From: Lysobacterales bacterium
GTDB lineage: Bacteria; Pseudomonadota; Gammaproteobacteria; Xanthomonadales; Rhodanobacteraceae
Length of the DNA stretch: 64,000 nt
NCBI GenBank assembly: GCA_016721015.1
Contig: JADKJL010000013.1
Span: forward strand, 281,644-345,643
Direction: 5' to 3'
Part shown: one piece after another, positions 34,769 to 42,429 of the stretch
Numbering within the stretch: position 1 is the stretch's first letter
Layout: each line of letters opens with the position of its first letter
Notes under the pieces: model-generated
The model's input: only the letters and a program-made list of their open reading frames with translations
Told to the model about the DNA's origin: nothing
Database searches by the model: none
Made by a program: the position numbers and the translations under genes

Positions 34769-35581
34769 TCAATCCGGTGATCTCTTCCTGAATTTCCTCG
34801 ACTGCATGCCCATCAGGTACAGGGCGAGCCGATCGGGGATCAGCTTGAGTACCGACTTGATCATGCGATTGACGCGGCCATTGATATGGACCGCATCGCC
34901 GCGTCCGACCGCATCGAGGCCCTGGCGGACGACCGTCTCGGCATCCATCCACATCCACTTCGGCAGCTTCGACATCATCTCGCGTGAGCCGGTGACGTCA
35001 TGGAATTCGCTGTAGGTGAAGCCCGGGCACAGCGCGCAAGTGTTGACGCCGTCATCGCGATACTCGAGGTGCAAGGCCTGGGACAGCTTGATCAGGTAGG
35101 ACTTCGCGCCGGCATAGAGGGTCTGCCCGGCCGATCCGGGAATGTGTCCGGCCAGCGAGGCGACATTGATGATGCGGCCATGTCCGCGTTCGCGCATGCC
35201 GGGCAGCAGCCGATGGCATAGCTCGGTCGGTGCCGTCATCAGCACCTGGATGAAATCGGCCTGGGTCTGCCAAGGCTGGCTCAGGAAATAGCCGGTGACC
35301 CCGTAGCCGGCATTGTTGATGAGCATGTCGATCGCGATGCCGCGGTCTTCGAGCTGTGCGACCAGTTGTCGCGGTGCATCGCGATCAGCGAGGTCGCAGG
35401 CAATCACCTCGACCTTGATCGCATGCCTTGCCATGAGTTCAGCGGCCAGCGTCTGCAGCCGATCGAGGCGTCGTGCGGTCAGCACCAGATCGACCTTGCG
35501 GCTGGCAAGCTCGCGCGCGAATGCCGCGCCAATTCCCGCCGAGGCGCCGGTAATCAGGGCGTAGCCGTTCGTTTCATTCAT
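34769..35581 (-). CDS. Short-chain dehydrogenase/reductase
   Basis: 270 residues. The NAD(P)-binding motif is ALITGASAGIGAAFA, with an Arg pair after strand 2 (LTARRLDRL) that favours NADP. NNAGYGVTGY is the NNAG motif, Ser is in INVASLAGHIPGSAG, and the Tyr-x-x-x-Lys is YAGAKSYLIK. The C-terminal part ends in a hydrophobic/basic segment (LKLIPDRLALYLMGMQSRKF) that may touch the membrane. Substrate is unknown. ATG 35581 is preferred over an in-frame 35611, which would add a short basic leader. Confidence 0.85.
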   Translation of the reverse strand: MNETNGYALITGASAGIGAAFARELASRKVDLVLTARRLDRLQTLAAELMARHAIKVEVIACDLADRDAPRQLVAQLEDRGIAIDMLINNAGYGVTGYFLSQPWQTQADFIQVLMTAPTELCHRLLPGMRERGHGRIINVASLAGHIPGSAGQTLYAGAKSYLIKLSQALHLEYRDDGVNTCALCPGFTYSEFHDVTGSREMMSKLPKWMWMDAETVVRQGLDAVGRGDAVHINGRVNRMIKSVLKLIPDRLALYLMGMQSRKFRKRSPD

Positions 35582-35888
35582 GTCCTGCCGCCTGCTGTGC
35601 GTTGACGGCAAGGGTAGCTTGATGCTGCCGATAGCGGGGAGATGCGGTCAGCGGCTGGCGCATCGCGACTCGCGTCAATCCGCAACGTCCTTTCTGTAGG
35701 AGCCTCTTCAGGGGGCGAGGTTTTCCTCGGCAGGGCGGAATGCTCGCCCCTGAACAGGCTCCTGCGGGTTCACCGCGAATTGCCCGTCGCTTGCCTCCAC
35801 TCTCCACTCCCCGCATGTGGGCCCATCATTTGCCGCAACCAGCATGCGCGGCTATGCTTCGCGCCCGCTGACCCCATCGATTCGAGAC
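35582..35888. repeat. Gene-free gap with an inverted REP-like pair
   Basis: AGGAGCCTCTTCAGGGGGCG (35698 onward, to 35719) is repeated inverted at 35743-35763, forming a stem of about 20 bp with two mismatches. It is the same GTAGGAGC...GGGGCGAGC family as 14361-14386 and 14414-14439. The rest of this 307-bp gap between the SDR gene and tpiA (divergent) should hold both promoters; none could be assigned with confidence. Confidence 0.7.
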
Positions 35889-36656
35889 ATGCGCCGCAAA
35901 CTTGTTGCCGGAAACTGGAAGATGCACGGCTCGCGCTCGGTTTCCACCCCGCTTGTGGCCGAGCTCGCGGCTTCGCTGCCCTCAGCCGCAGAGGTCGCGG
36001 TCATTCCGCCTTTTCCGTATCTGGCCGAACTGATCGCATCGAGCAGCGGTTCCGGGTTGGAGTTCGGCGCGCAGGATCTCAGCGAACATGCCGAGGGCGC
36101 CTATACCGGCGAAGTGGCAGGGGCGATGCTCAAGGAGATCGGCTGCCGCTATGTGCTGGTTGGTCATTCAGAAAGGCGCCAATACCACGTCGAATCCAAT
36201 GAATTGGTCGCGCGAAAGTTCGTTGCGGCGCAAGCGGCAGGGCTGATTCCGATCCTGTGTGTCGGCGAGTTGCTTGAGCATCGTGAAGCCGGGCAAACCG
36301 AGGCGATCATTGCCGCGCAGCTTGATGCCGTCCTTGATCTCGCCGGGATTGCCGCATTCGGGCTGGCTGTGGTTGCCTACGAGCCGGTCTGGGCAATCGG
36401 TACCGGGAAAACCGCGACACCCGAGCAGGCCCAGCAGGTCCATGCGTTCATGCGTGACAAATTCCTGAAACAGGATGCTAGAATAGCCAGCTCGCTGCGC
36501 CTCCTGTATGGCGGCAGCGTAAAGGCCGCCAATGCTGCCGAACTGTTTGCCCGGTCCGATATCGATGGTGGACTGATTGGCGGCGCTTCGTTGGTGGCGG
36601 CCGATTTTCTTGCGATATGCAATGCGGCTGCGGCCGCCGCAAACCAGGGTTCCTGA
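35889..36656 (+). CDS. tpiA: Triose-phosphate isomerase
   Basis: 255 residues, normal size. Catalytic residues are present: Lys in VAGNWKMHGS, His in VLVGHSERRQYH, Glu in AYEPVWAIGTGKTATPEQA; the C-terminal phosphate loop is LLYGGSVKAANA and DGGLIGGASL. Interconverts dihydroxyacetone phosphate and glyceraldehyde-3-phosphate in glycolysis and gluconeogenesis. ATG 35889 is chosen since MRRKLVAGNWKM is the family N-terminus. secG follows after 5 bp, an arrangement conserved in Lysobacterales. Confidence 0.95.
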   Translation: MRRKLVAGNWKMHGSRSVSTPLVAELAASLPSAAEVAVIPPFPYLAELIASSSGSGLEFGAQDLSEHAEGAYTGEVAGAMLKEIGCRYVLVGHSERRQYHVESNELVARKFVAAQAAGLIPILCVGELLEHREAGQTEAIIAAQLDAVLDLAGIAAFGLAVVAYEPVWAIGTGKTATPEQAQQVHAFMRDKFLKQDARIASSLRLLYGGSVKAANAAELFARSDIDGGLIGGASLVAADFLAICNAAAAAANQGS

Positions 36657-36661
36657 TTCAC

Positions 36662-37126
36662 ATGTTCACGATTATTGCCCAAGTTTTTTATGTGCTGATT
36701 GCCGTTGCGATGATCGCGCTGATCCTCATGCAGCGCGGTGCCGGTGCCGATGCAGGCTCGGGCTTCGGTGGTGGCGCTTCCTCGACCGTCTTTGGTGCGC
36801 GTGGCTCGGCAAACTTCCTGTCGCGCAGCACAGCGGTTTTGGCCGGTTTGTTCTTCCTGCTCAGCCTCGGCATGGGTATGTATCACAGTCGTCCAGCCAC
36901 CGTTCGCAGCTCTTCGGACGATCTCGGCGTGATGGCGGGCGTTGCACCGAAGGCGACTCCGGCACCGGTTTCCGGTGATGTGCCGGCGGCCGCTCCGGTC
37001 GCCCCGATATCGACGGATGTTCCAGCGCCAGCGCCAGTGCCTGCACCTGCGGCGGAAAAGCCGGCTCCCGAGCCAGCCAAGTCCGATGCGGCGCAGCCGG
37101 CCAAAGCGAGGAAGGACGGAGTTTGA
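36662..37126 (+). CDS. secG: Preprotein translocase subunit SecG
   Basis: 154 residues. Two membrane helices (IAQVFYVLIAVAMIALILMQ and FLSRSTAVLAGLFFLLSLGM) flank the conserved loop GAGADAGSGFGGGASSTVFG, which is diagnostic for SecG. The C-terminal 60 residues are a Pro/Ala/Val-rich tail (residues 95-154) beyond the usual length, likely unstructured. SecG stimulates SecYEG translocation. Co-transcribed with tpiA, and the tRNA-Leu gene follows 7 bp after its stop. Confidence 0.93.
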   Translation: MFTIIAQVFYVLIAVAMIALILMQRGAGADAGSGFGGGASSTVFGARGSANFLSRSTAVLAGLFFLLSLGMGMYHSRPATVRSSSDDLGVMAGVAPKATPAPVSGDVPAAAPVAPISTDVPAPAPVPAPAAEKPAPEPAKSDAAQPAKARKDGV

Positions 37127-37133
37127 TGGCGTT

Positions 37134-37218
37134 GCCCAGGTGGCGGAATTGGTAGACGCACTACCTTGAGGTGGTAGCGGCGAAAGCTGTGGGGGTTCGA
37201 GTCCCCCCTTGGGCACCA
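37134..37218 (+). tRNA. tRNA-Leu (GAG anticodon)
   Basis: 85 nt including encoded CCA. Acceptor GCCCAGG, D arm GGCGGAATTGGTAGACGC, anticodon arm CTACC-TTGAGGT-GGTAG with GAG, a long class II variable arm, T arm GGTTCGAGTCC, acceptor 3' strand CTTGGGC and ACCA. Long variable arm and sequence identify tRNA-Leu. It lies between secG and nuoA. Confidence 0.95.
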
Positions 37219-37288
37219 ACATCACATACAACCGTCGTTGCCGCACACTGTGGCAACCGCTGATGCGTCAGGCGACGCGGAGGTGCAT

Positions 37289-37645
37289 GTGCTAGTCGAG
37301 TATTTCCCGGTACTGCTGTTTCTGATCGTGGTTACCGGCATCGGAATCGTGTTGCTGATCCTGGGCAACCTGTTCGGACCGAAAAAGATCACCGCGGAGA
37401 AACTGGCTCCGTACGAATGCGGCTTTGAGGCGTTCGAGGACTCGCGCACGAAATTCGATGTGCGCTACTACCTGATTGCCATCATCTTCATCATCTTCGA
37501 TCTCGAGATCGCCTTCGTGGTGCCGTGGGCGGTCGTATTCGACAAACTGGGCGCGTTCGGCCTCGCTGAAATGGGCATGTTTGTCGGTCTGCTCGTGCTC
37601 GGCTTCGTCTATGTCTGGAAGAAGGGAGCCCTCGAATGGGAATGA
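37289..37645 (+). CDS. nuoA: NADH-quinone oxidoreductase subunit A
   Basis: 118 residues from GTG 37289, which has GGAGG five bases upstream; an in-frame ATG at 37238 would add 17 non-conserved residues. Three membrane helices, with the conserved loop PYECGFEAFEDSRTKFDVRY after helix 1, containing the Cys that reports active/deactive states in complex I. Forms part of the proton-pumping membrane arm at the quinone site. Its end overlaps nuoB by 10 bp. First gene of the nuo operon. Confidence 0.92.
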   Translation: MLVEYFPVLLFLIVVTGIGIVLLILGNLFGPKKITAEKLAPYECGFEAFEDSRTKFDVRYYLIAIIFIIFDLEIAFVVPWAVVFDKLGAFGLAEMGMFVGLLVLGFVYVWKKGALEWE

Positions 37646-38190
37646 GCGATTCCATCTCACGGATGATGCACAATCCGGCGCCCGGTGGCCCGGTTGACGA
37701 CATCCTGCGTCCCGGCGACGACAATCCCTTGCTCGATCGCGGTTTCGTCACCGCACGCATGGATGAGTTGGTCAACTGGGCGCGCACCGGCTCGATGTGG
37801 CCGATGACCTTTGGTCTGGCCTGTTGCGCCGTGGAAATGATGCATGCCGGTGCGGCGCGCCTCGATCTCGATCGCAATGGCGTGATCTTCCGCCCCTCGC
37901 CGCGACAGTCCGATGTCATGATCGTTGCCGGCACCCTGGTCAACAAGATGGCGCCGGCCCTGCGCAAGGTCTACGACCAGATGCCCGAACCCAAGTGGGT
38001 CATCTCGATGGGCTCGTGCGCGAATGGCGGCGGTTACTACCACTATTCCTATGCAGTGGTGCGCGGCTGTGACCGGATCGTTCCGGTCGATGTCTATGTG
38101 CCGGGCTGTCCGCCGACGGCGGAAGCATTGATCCACGGCATTCTGCAGTTGCAGAAGAAGATCCGCCGCACCAACACCATCGCGCGTTGA
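37636..38190 (+). CDS. nuoB: NADH-quinone oxidoreductase subunit B
   Basis: 184 residues; carries the terminal [4Fe-4S] cluster N2 next to quinone. The cluster cysteines are seen in GLACCAVEMM (two adjacent Cys), ISMGSCANGGGYYHYSYAVV and YVPGCPPTAEALIHGI. ATG 37636 or 37642 (MSDSI) could be the start; both lie inside the end of nuoA. The peripheral arm subunit contacts NuoD and NuoI. Confidence 0.95.
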   Translation: MGMSDSISRMMHNPAPGGPVDDILRPGDDNPLLDRGFVTARMDELVNWARTGSMWPMTFGLACCAVEMMHAGAARLDLDRNGVIFRPSPRQSDVMIVAGTLVNKMAPALRKVYDQMPEPKWVISMGSCANGGGYYHYSYAVVRGCDRIVPVDVYVPGCPPTAEALIHGILQLQKKIRRTNTIAR

Positions 38191-38198
38191 GGACAGGC

Positions 38199-38918
38199 AT
38201 GAGCGAACCCACATCCCTGGTGCGCCGGCTCGAAGTCCAGCTCGGCTCGAAGATGGTCAGCGGCGTCGAGGTCAACGGCGAGACGACGATTGAAGTGCTG
38301 CCGGAGAACTGGCTGGCGGTGGCGCGCATGCTGCGTGACGACGCGGCCTGGCAGTTCGACCTCTGCGTCGATGTCAGCGGCGTCGACTACCTCAGCTATG
38401 GCCAGGTCGAGTGGGATACTACCGATGCCACATCGGAGGGGTTCTCGCGCGGTGTCGAAGGCAAGGGGCCGGGTCGGTTCGATTGGGCACATCGCCCGCG
38501 CAATGTGGATTTCCCGCGCCGCTTCGCCGTGGTCGTTCACCTGCTGTCGCTGAACCACAATCATCGTCTGCGCATGCGCGCTTTCTGCGCGGATGACGAG
38601 CTGCCGAAGGTGCCTTCGCTGGTTGACATCTGGCCGGGCGTCAACTGGTTTGAACGCGAAGCCTTCGACCTGTTCGGCATCGTTTTCGAGGGCCATCCGG
38701 ATCTGCGCCGCATCCTCACCGACTACGGTTTCGTCGGCCATGCTTTCCGCAAGGATTTCCCGCTGATCGGCAACGTCGAGGTTCGCTACGATCCCGAGAA
38801 GAAGCGCGTCGTCTACGAGCCGGTATCGATCGAACCCCGCGTTCTCGTGCCACGCACGATCCGTGACGACTCGCGTTACGAGCAGGCCGAGGCCGAGCGC
38901 GAGGCAAGGAACAAGTAA
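38199..38918 (+). CDS. nuoC: NADH-quinone oxidoreductase subunit C
   Basis: 239 residues. The 30-kDa subunit signature is VPSLVDIWPGVNWFEREAFD followed by LFGIVFEGHPDLRRIL and the C-terminal FPLIGNVEVRYDPEKKRVVY. Separate from NuoD, not fused. ATG 38199 follows GAGGACAGG. The stop shares its last A with the nuoD ATG (TAATG). Confidence 0.95.
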   Translation: MSEPTSLVRRLEVQLGSKMVSGVEVNGETTIEVLPENWLAVARMLRDDAAWQFDLCVDVSGVDYLSYGQVEWDTTDATSEGFSRGVEGKGPGRFDWAHRPRNVDFPRRFAVVVHLLSLNHNHRLRMRAFCADDELPKVPSLVDIWPGVNWFEREAFDLFGIVFEGHPDLRRILTDYGFVGHAFRKDFPLIGNVEVRYDPEKKRVVYEPVSIEPRVLVPRTIRDDSRYEQAEAEREARNK

Positions 38919-40171
38919 TGGAAGAGATCCGCAATTACACGATGAACTTCGGCCCGCAGCATCCGGCCGCACATGGCGTGTTGCGCCTCGTGCTGGAAAT
39001 GGATGGCGAGACCGTCGTGCGCGCCGATCCGCATATCGGATTGCTCCATCGTGGCACCGAGAAGCTGGCCGAGTCCAAGCCTTTCAACCAGTCGATCGGC
39101 TATATGGACCGCCTCGACTACGTGTCGATGATGTGCAACGAACATGCGTACGTGCGCGCCATCGAAAACCTGATGCAACTCGAAATCCCGGATCGCGCGC
39201 AGTGGATCCGCACCATGTTCGACGAGATCACGCGCATCCTCAATCACCTGATGTGGATCGGCTCGAACGGGCTCGATCTTGGCGCGATGGCGGTGTTCCT
39301 GTACGCGTTCCGCGAACGCGAAGAGCTGATGGATTGCTACGAGGCAGTCTCCGGCGCACGCATGCACGCGACCTATTACCGGCCGGGCGGCGTCTACCGC
39401 GATCTACCCATCCAGATGCCGAAGTACAAGGAATCGCGCTGGCACAAGGGCGATGACCTCAAGCGCTTCAATTCCTGGCGCGAAGGTTCGATGCTCGACT
39501 ATCTCGATGCGTTTTGCGCGGACTTTCCGGGCAAGGTCGACGAGTACGAAGAGCTGTTGACCGGCAACCGCATCTGGAAGCAACGCACGGTCGACATCGG
39601 CATCATTCCGCCGGATCTGGCCAAGGCCTGGGGCATGAGCGGACCCATGCTGCGCGGCTCGGGCATCGCCTGGGATCTGCGCAAGAAGCAGCCGTATGCA
39701 AAGTATGCCGAGGTCGATTTCGACATCCCGGTGGGCGTCAACGGCGATTGCTACGATCGCTATCTCGTGCGCGTCGAGGAGATGCGCCAGTCCAACCGGA
39801 TCATCCAGCAATGCGTGGCCTGGCTGCGTGCCAATCCGGGCCCGGTGATCGTGCGCAACTTCAAGGTTGCGCCGCCGTCGCGCGAAGAGATGAAGAACGA
39901 CATGGAAGCGCTCATCCATCACTTCAAACTTTTCACCGAAGGCTATTGCGTACCGGCCGGCGAAACCTATGCCGCGGTCGAGGCGCCGAAGGGCGAGTTT
40001 GCCTGCTACCTGATTTCCGACGGCGCCAACAAGCCGTTCCGCTGCAAGCTGCGCGCACCCGGGTTCGCCCATTTGTCCTCGATGGACACCATCGTGCGCG
40101 GTCACATGCTCGCCGACGTCGTTGCCATGATCGGCACCTACGATGTCGTGTTCGGGGAGATAGATCGATGA
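38918..40171 (+). CDS. nuoD: NADH-quinone oxidoreductase subunit D
   Basis: 417 residues, normal size. The 49-kDa subunit motif MNFGPQHPAAHGVLRLVLEM opens the protein, and HIGLLHRGTEKLAE (with the quinone-binding His region) follows. GGVYRDLP, the PYAKYAEVDFDIPVG block, and the C-terminal PGFAHLSSMDTIVRGHMLAD and VFGEIDR are family hallmarks. Together with NuoB it builds the quinone cavity. A heptamer-arm palindrome separates it from nuoE. Confidence 0.95.
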   Translation: MEEIRNYTMNFGPQHPAAHGVLRLVLEMDGETVVRADPHIGLLHRGTEKLAESKPFNQSIGYMDRLDYVSMMCNEHAYVRAIENLMQLEIPDRAQWIRTMFDEITRILNHLMWIGSNGLDLGAMAVFLYAFREREELMDCYEAVSGARMHATYYRPGGVYRDLPIQMPKYKESRWHKGDDLKRFNSWREGSMLDYLDAFCADFPGKVDEYEELLTGNRIWKQRTVDIGIIPPDLAKAWGMSGPMLRGSGIAWDLRKKQPYAKYAEVDFDIPVGVNGDCYDRYLVRVEEMRQSNRIIQQCVAWLRANPGPVIVRNFKVAPPSREEMKNDMEALIHHFKLFTEGYCVPAGETYAAVEAPKGEFACYLISDGANKPFRCKLRAPGFAHLSSMDTIVRGHMLADVVAMIGTYDVVFGEIDR

Positions 40172-40172
40172 G

Positions 40173-40316
40173 GCGGGGAGTAGGGAGTGGGGAGTGGGGA
40201 GTGGGAACGGCGGTTTTGCGCCGATCCGCTGCCATTCCGAATTCGTGCCTCATCCGGTTGCAGCGAAGAAACGCTCTTGCTCTCCTACTTCCTACTCCCC
40301 ACTCCCCACTCCCGGC
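40173..40316. repeat. Palindrome with heptamer-repeat arms, copy B (nuoD-nuoE)
   Basis: The left arm GGGGAGTAGGGAGTGGGGAG repeats the heptamer GGGGAGT and runs to about 40208. The right arm (about 40290-40316), read on the other strand, is GCCGGGAGTGGGGAGTGGGG. A loop of about 80 bp lies between. It separates nuoD and nuoE by 154 bp, where other complex I genes overlap or abut. Confidence 0.8.
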
Positions 40317-40325
40317 GCTCCAACA

Positions 40326-40853
40326 ATGAAACCCACCGGAACCTACAACCAGATCAAGGACGTCGATCCGCTGGCGGTGCTGACGGCGCATACGCGCGAG
40401 CACATCGACGCCTGGGTGGCCAAGTTTCCGCCGGATCGCAAGCGCTCGGCGCTGATCCAGGGTTTGTTCGTGACCCAGGAGCAAAACGGTGGCTTCCTCA
40501 CCGATGAACTGATCGTCGCGGTTGCGCGTTACCTGGATCAGCCGCAGGTGTGGGCATTCGAGGTGGCCAGTTTCTACTCGATGTTCGAGACCAGTCCGGT
40601 CGGCCGCAACAATGTTGCGATCTGCACGAATATTTCCTGCTGGTTGAATGGGGCCGAAGACATCGTGCGTCATTGCGAAAAGAAGCTGGGCACCAAGCTG
40701 GGCGAAACCAGTGCCGACGGCCGCATCTACCTCAAGCGTGAAGAGGAATGCCTGGCTGCCTGCTGTGGCGCGCCGATGATGGTGGTGAACGGCCACTATC
40801 ACGAGAACCTCGATATCGCGAAGCTCGACAAGATCCTCGATGCACTGAAATAG
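40326..40853 (+). CDS. nuoE: NADH-quinone oxidoreductase subunit E
   Basis: 175 residues. Binds a [2Fe-2S] cluster (N1a): cysteines in AICTNISCWLNGA and EEECLAACCGAPMMVVNG. The helical N-terminus (VLTAHTREHIDAWVAKFPPD, RKRSALIQGLFVTQEQNGG) is typical. ATG 40326 lies directly after copy B of the heptamer palindrome, without an obvious ribosome-binding site, so the repeat may affect its translation. Confidence 0.94.
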   Translation: MKPTGTYNQIKDVDPLAVLTAHTREHIDAWVAKFPPDRKRSALIQGLFVTQEQNGGFLTDELIVAVARYLDQPQVWAFEVASFYSMFETSPVGRNNVAICTNISCWLNGAEDIVRHCEKKLGTKLGETSADGRIYLKREEECLAACCGAPMMVVNGHYHENLDIAKLDKILDALK

Positions 40854-40859
40854 ACATTG

Positions 40860-40975
40860 ACCCGTAGGAAGCGGCTTCAGCCGCGATGCGAATGATGTTG
40901 AACGACGCAAGCAGCTCTTATTGAAAGTGCGACCATGGATGGTCGCTTTTTGATCCTCGCGACCACGAGGGTCGC
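40860..40975. terminator. REP and terminator-like hairpins between nuoE and nuoF
   Basis: A REP-type palindrome GAAGCGGCTTCAGCCGCGAT lies at about 40867-40888. Then GCGACCA (40929-40935) pairs with TGGTCGC (40940-40946) and is followed by TTTTT (40947-40951), the structure of an intrinsic terminator on the plus strand. A second hairpin GCGACC-GGTCGC lies at 40959-40975. It is inside an operon, so it may cause partial termination or mRNA processing. Confidence 0.65.
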
Positions 40976-40988
40976 AAAGGTAAAGACA

Positions 40989-42302
40989 ATGGCATTCGGA
41001 CCCGCTCCAAAAGATCATCAGGTTGTCTACACCACGCTGCATTTCGATCAGCCGTGGACGCTGGACAATTACCTCAAGGTCGATGGCTACCAGGCCTGGA
41101 AGAAGATTCTTGCCGAAAAGCCCGATCCGGTGAAGATCATCGACGAGCTCAAGGCCAGTTCGCTACGCGGTCGCGGCGGCGCCGGGTTCCCGACGGGGCT
41201 CAAATGGTCGTTCATGCCGCGCACGGCGCCGGGACAGAAGTACATCCTGTGCAATTCGGATGAGTCCGAGCCGGGCACCTGCAAGGATCGCGACATCCTG
41301 CGTTTCAATCCGCATTCCGTCGTCGAAGGCATGGCGATTGCCTGTTATGCGACCGGTTCGACGGTCGCCTACAACTATCTTCGCGGCGAATTCCATCACG
41401 AGCCGTTCGAGCATTTCGAACAGGCGTTGAAGGATGCCTATGCAGCCGGTCTGCTCGGCAAGAATATCGGCGGAAGCGGAATCGATGTCGATATCCATGG
41501 CGCGCTGGGAGCGGGCGCCTACATCTGCGGTGAAGAGACCGCGATGATGGAGTCACTCGAAGGCAAGAAGGGAATGCCGCGATTCAAGCCGCCGTTTCCG
41601 GCCAACTTCGGCTTGTTCGGCAAGCCGACCACGATCAACAATACCGAGACTTATGCCTCGGTGCCGGCGATCCTGCGCAAAGGCGCCGACTGGTTCCTCA
41701 ATATCGGCAAGCCGAACAATGGCGGGCCAAAAATATTCTCGGTCTCCGGTCATGTCGCCAAGCCGGGCAACTACGAGATTCCGCTCGGCACGCCGTTCGC
41801 CGACCTGCTTGAACTGGCCGGCGGCATGCGCAAGGGCGCGAAGATCAAGGCGGTGATTCCGGGTGGTTCATCGATGCCGGTCCTGCCGGGCGAGACGATG
41901 ATGGCCTTGACCATGGACTACGACGCGATCCAGAAAGCCGGATCCGGATTGGGTTCCGGTGCGGTCATCGTCATGGACGAGTCGACTTGCATGGTGCGCG
42001 CCTGCCAGCGCATCTCGCGTTTCTACTATGCGGAATCCTGCGGCCAGTGCACGCCTTGCCGCGAAGGCACCGGCTGGATGTACCGCATGCTCACCCGCAT
42101 CATTGATGGCCACGCGCAACTCGGCGATCTGGATACCTTGAAGGCCGCCGCCGGGCAAATCGAAGGCCACACGATCTGCGCCTTCGGCGAAGCCGCCGCC
42201 TGGCCGGTGCAGGGCTTCCTGCGCCATTACTGGCACGAGTTTGAGTTCTATATTGAGAATGGTAAGTCGATGGTTGAGGCTTCGATGGAGGCTGCAGCAT
42301 GA
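40989..42302 (+). CDS. nuoF: NADH-quinone oxidoreductase subunit F
   Basis: 437 residues; holds FMN, binds NADH and cluster N3. NADH/FMN region: SSLRGRGGAGFPTGLKWSFM, and GAGAYICGEETAMMESLEGK with GMPRFKPPFPANFGLFGKPT. The [4Fe-4S] motif is ESCGQCTPCREGTGW plus a later Cys in HTICAFGEAAAWPVQ. ATG 40989 (MAFGPAPKDH) is taken because the sequence before it is a hairpin region, not conserved coding. The stop is 128 bp before nuoG. Confidence 0.95.
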   Translation: MAFGPAPKDHQVVYTTLHFDQPWTLDNYLKVDGYQAWKKILAEKPDPVKIIDELKASSLRGRGGAGFPTGLKWSFMPRTAPGQKYILCNSDESEPGTCKDRDILRFNPHSVVEGMAIACYATGSTVAYNYLRGEFHHEPFEHFEQALKDAYAAGLLGKNIGGSGIDVDIHGALGAGAYICGEETAMMESLEGKKGMPRFKPPFPANFGLFGKPTTINNTETYASVPAILRKGADWFLNIGKPNNGGPKIFSVSGHVAKPGNYEIPLGTPFADLLELAGGMRKGAKIKAVIPGGSSMPVLPGETMMALTMDYDAIQKAGSGLGSGAVIVMDESTCMVRACQRISRFYYAESCGQCTPCREGTGWMYRMLTRIIDGHAQLGDLDTLKAAAGQIEGHTICAFGEAAAWPVQGFLRHYWHEFEFYIENGKSMVEASMEAAA

Positions 42303-42326
42303 AGTCGATCTCGATGTTCACGACTT

Positions 42327-42409
42327 GGGAGTCGGGAGTGGGGAGTAGGGAGTCGGTAGAGCAACTCCCCGTGCTTTTCCCATTCTCTATTCCCCATTCC
42401 CCATTCCGT
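42327..42409. repeat. Palindrome with heptamer-repeat arms, copy C (nuoF-nuoG)
   Basis: The left arm (42327-42358) is TGGGAGTCGGGAGTGGGGAG followed by TAGGGAGTCGG. The right arm (42379-42409) read on the other strand is CGGAATGGGGAATGGGGAAT. Arms use the GGGAGTG type on the left and the GGGAATG type on the right, so it is an imperfect hairpin with a short loop. It occupies most of the 127-bp gap between nuoF and nuoG. Confidence 0.78.
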
Positions 42410-42429
42410 GCTCCGACAGGAGCACAAGC

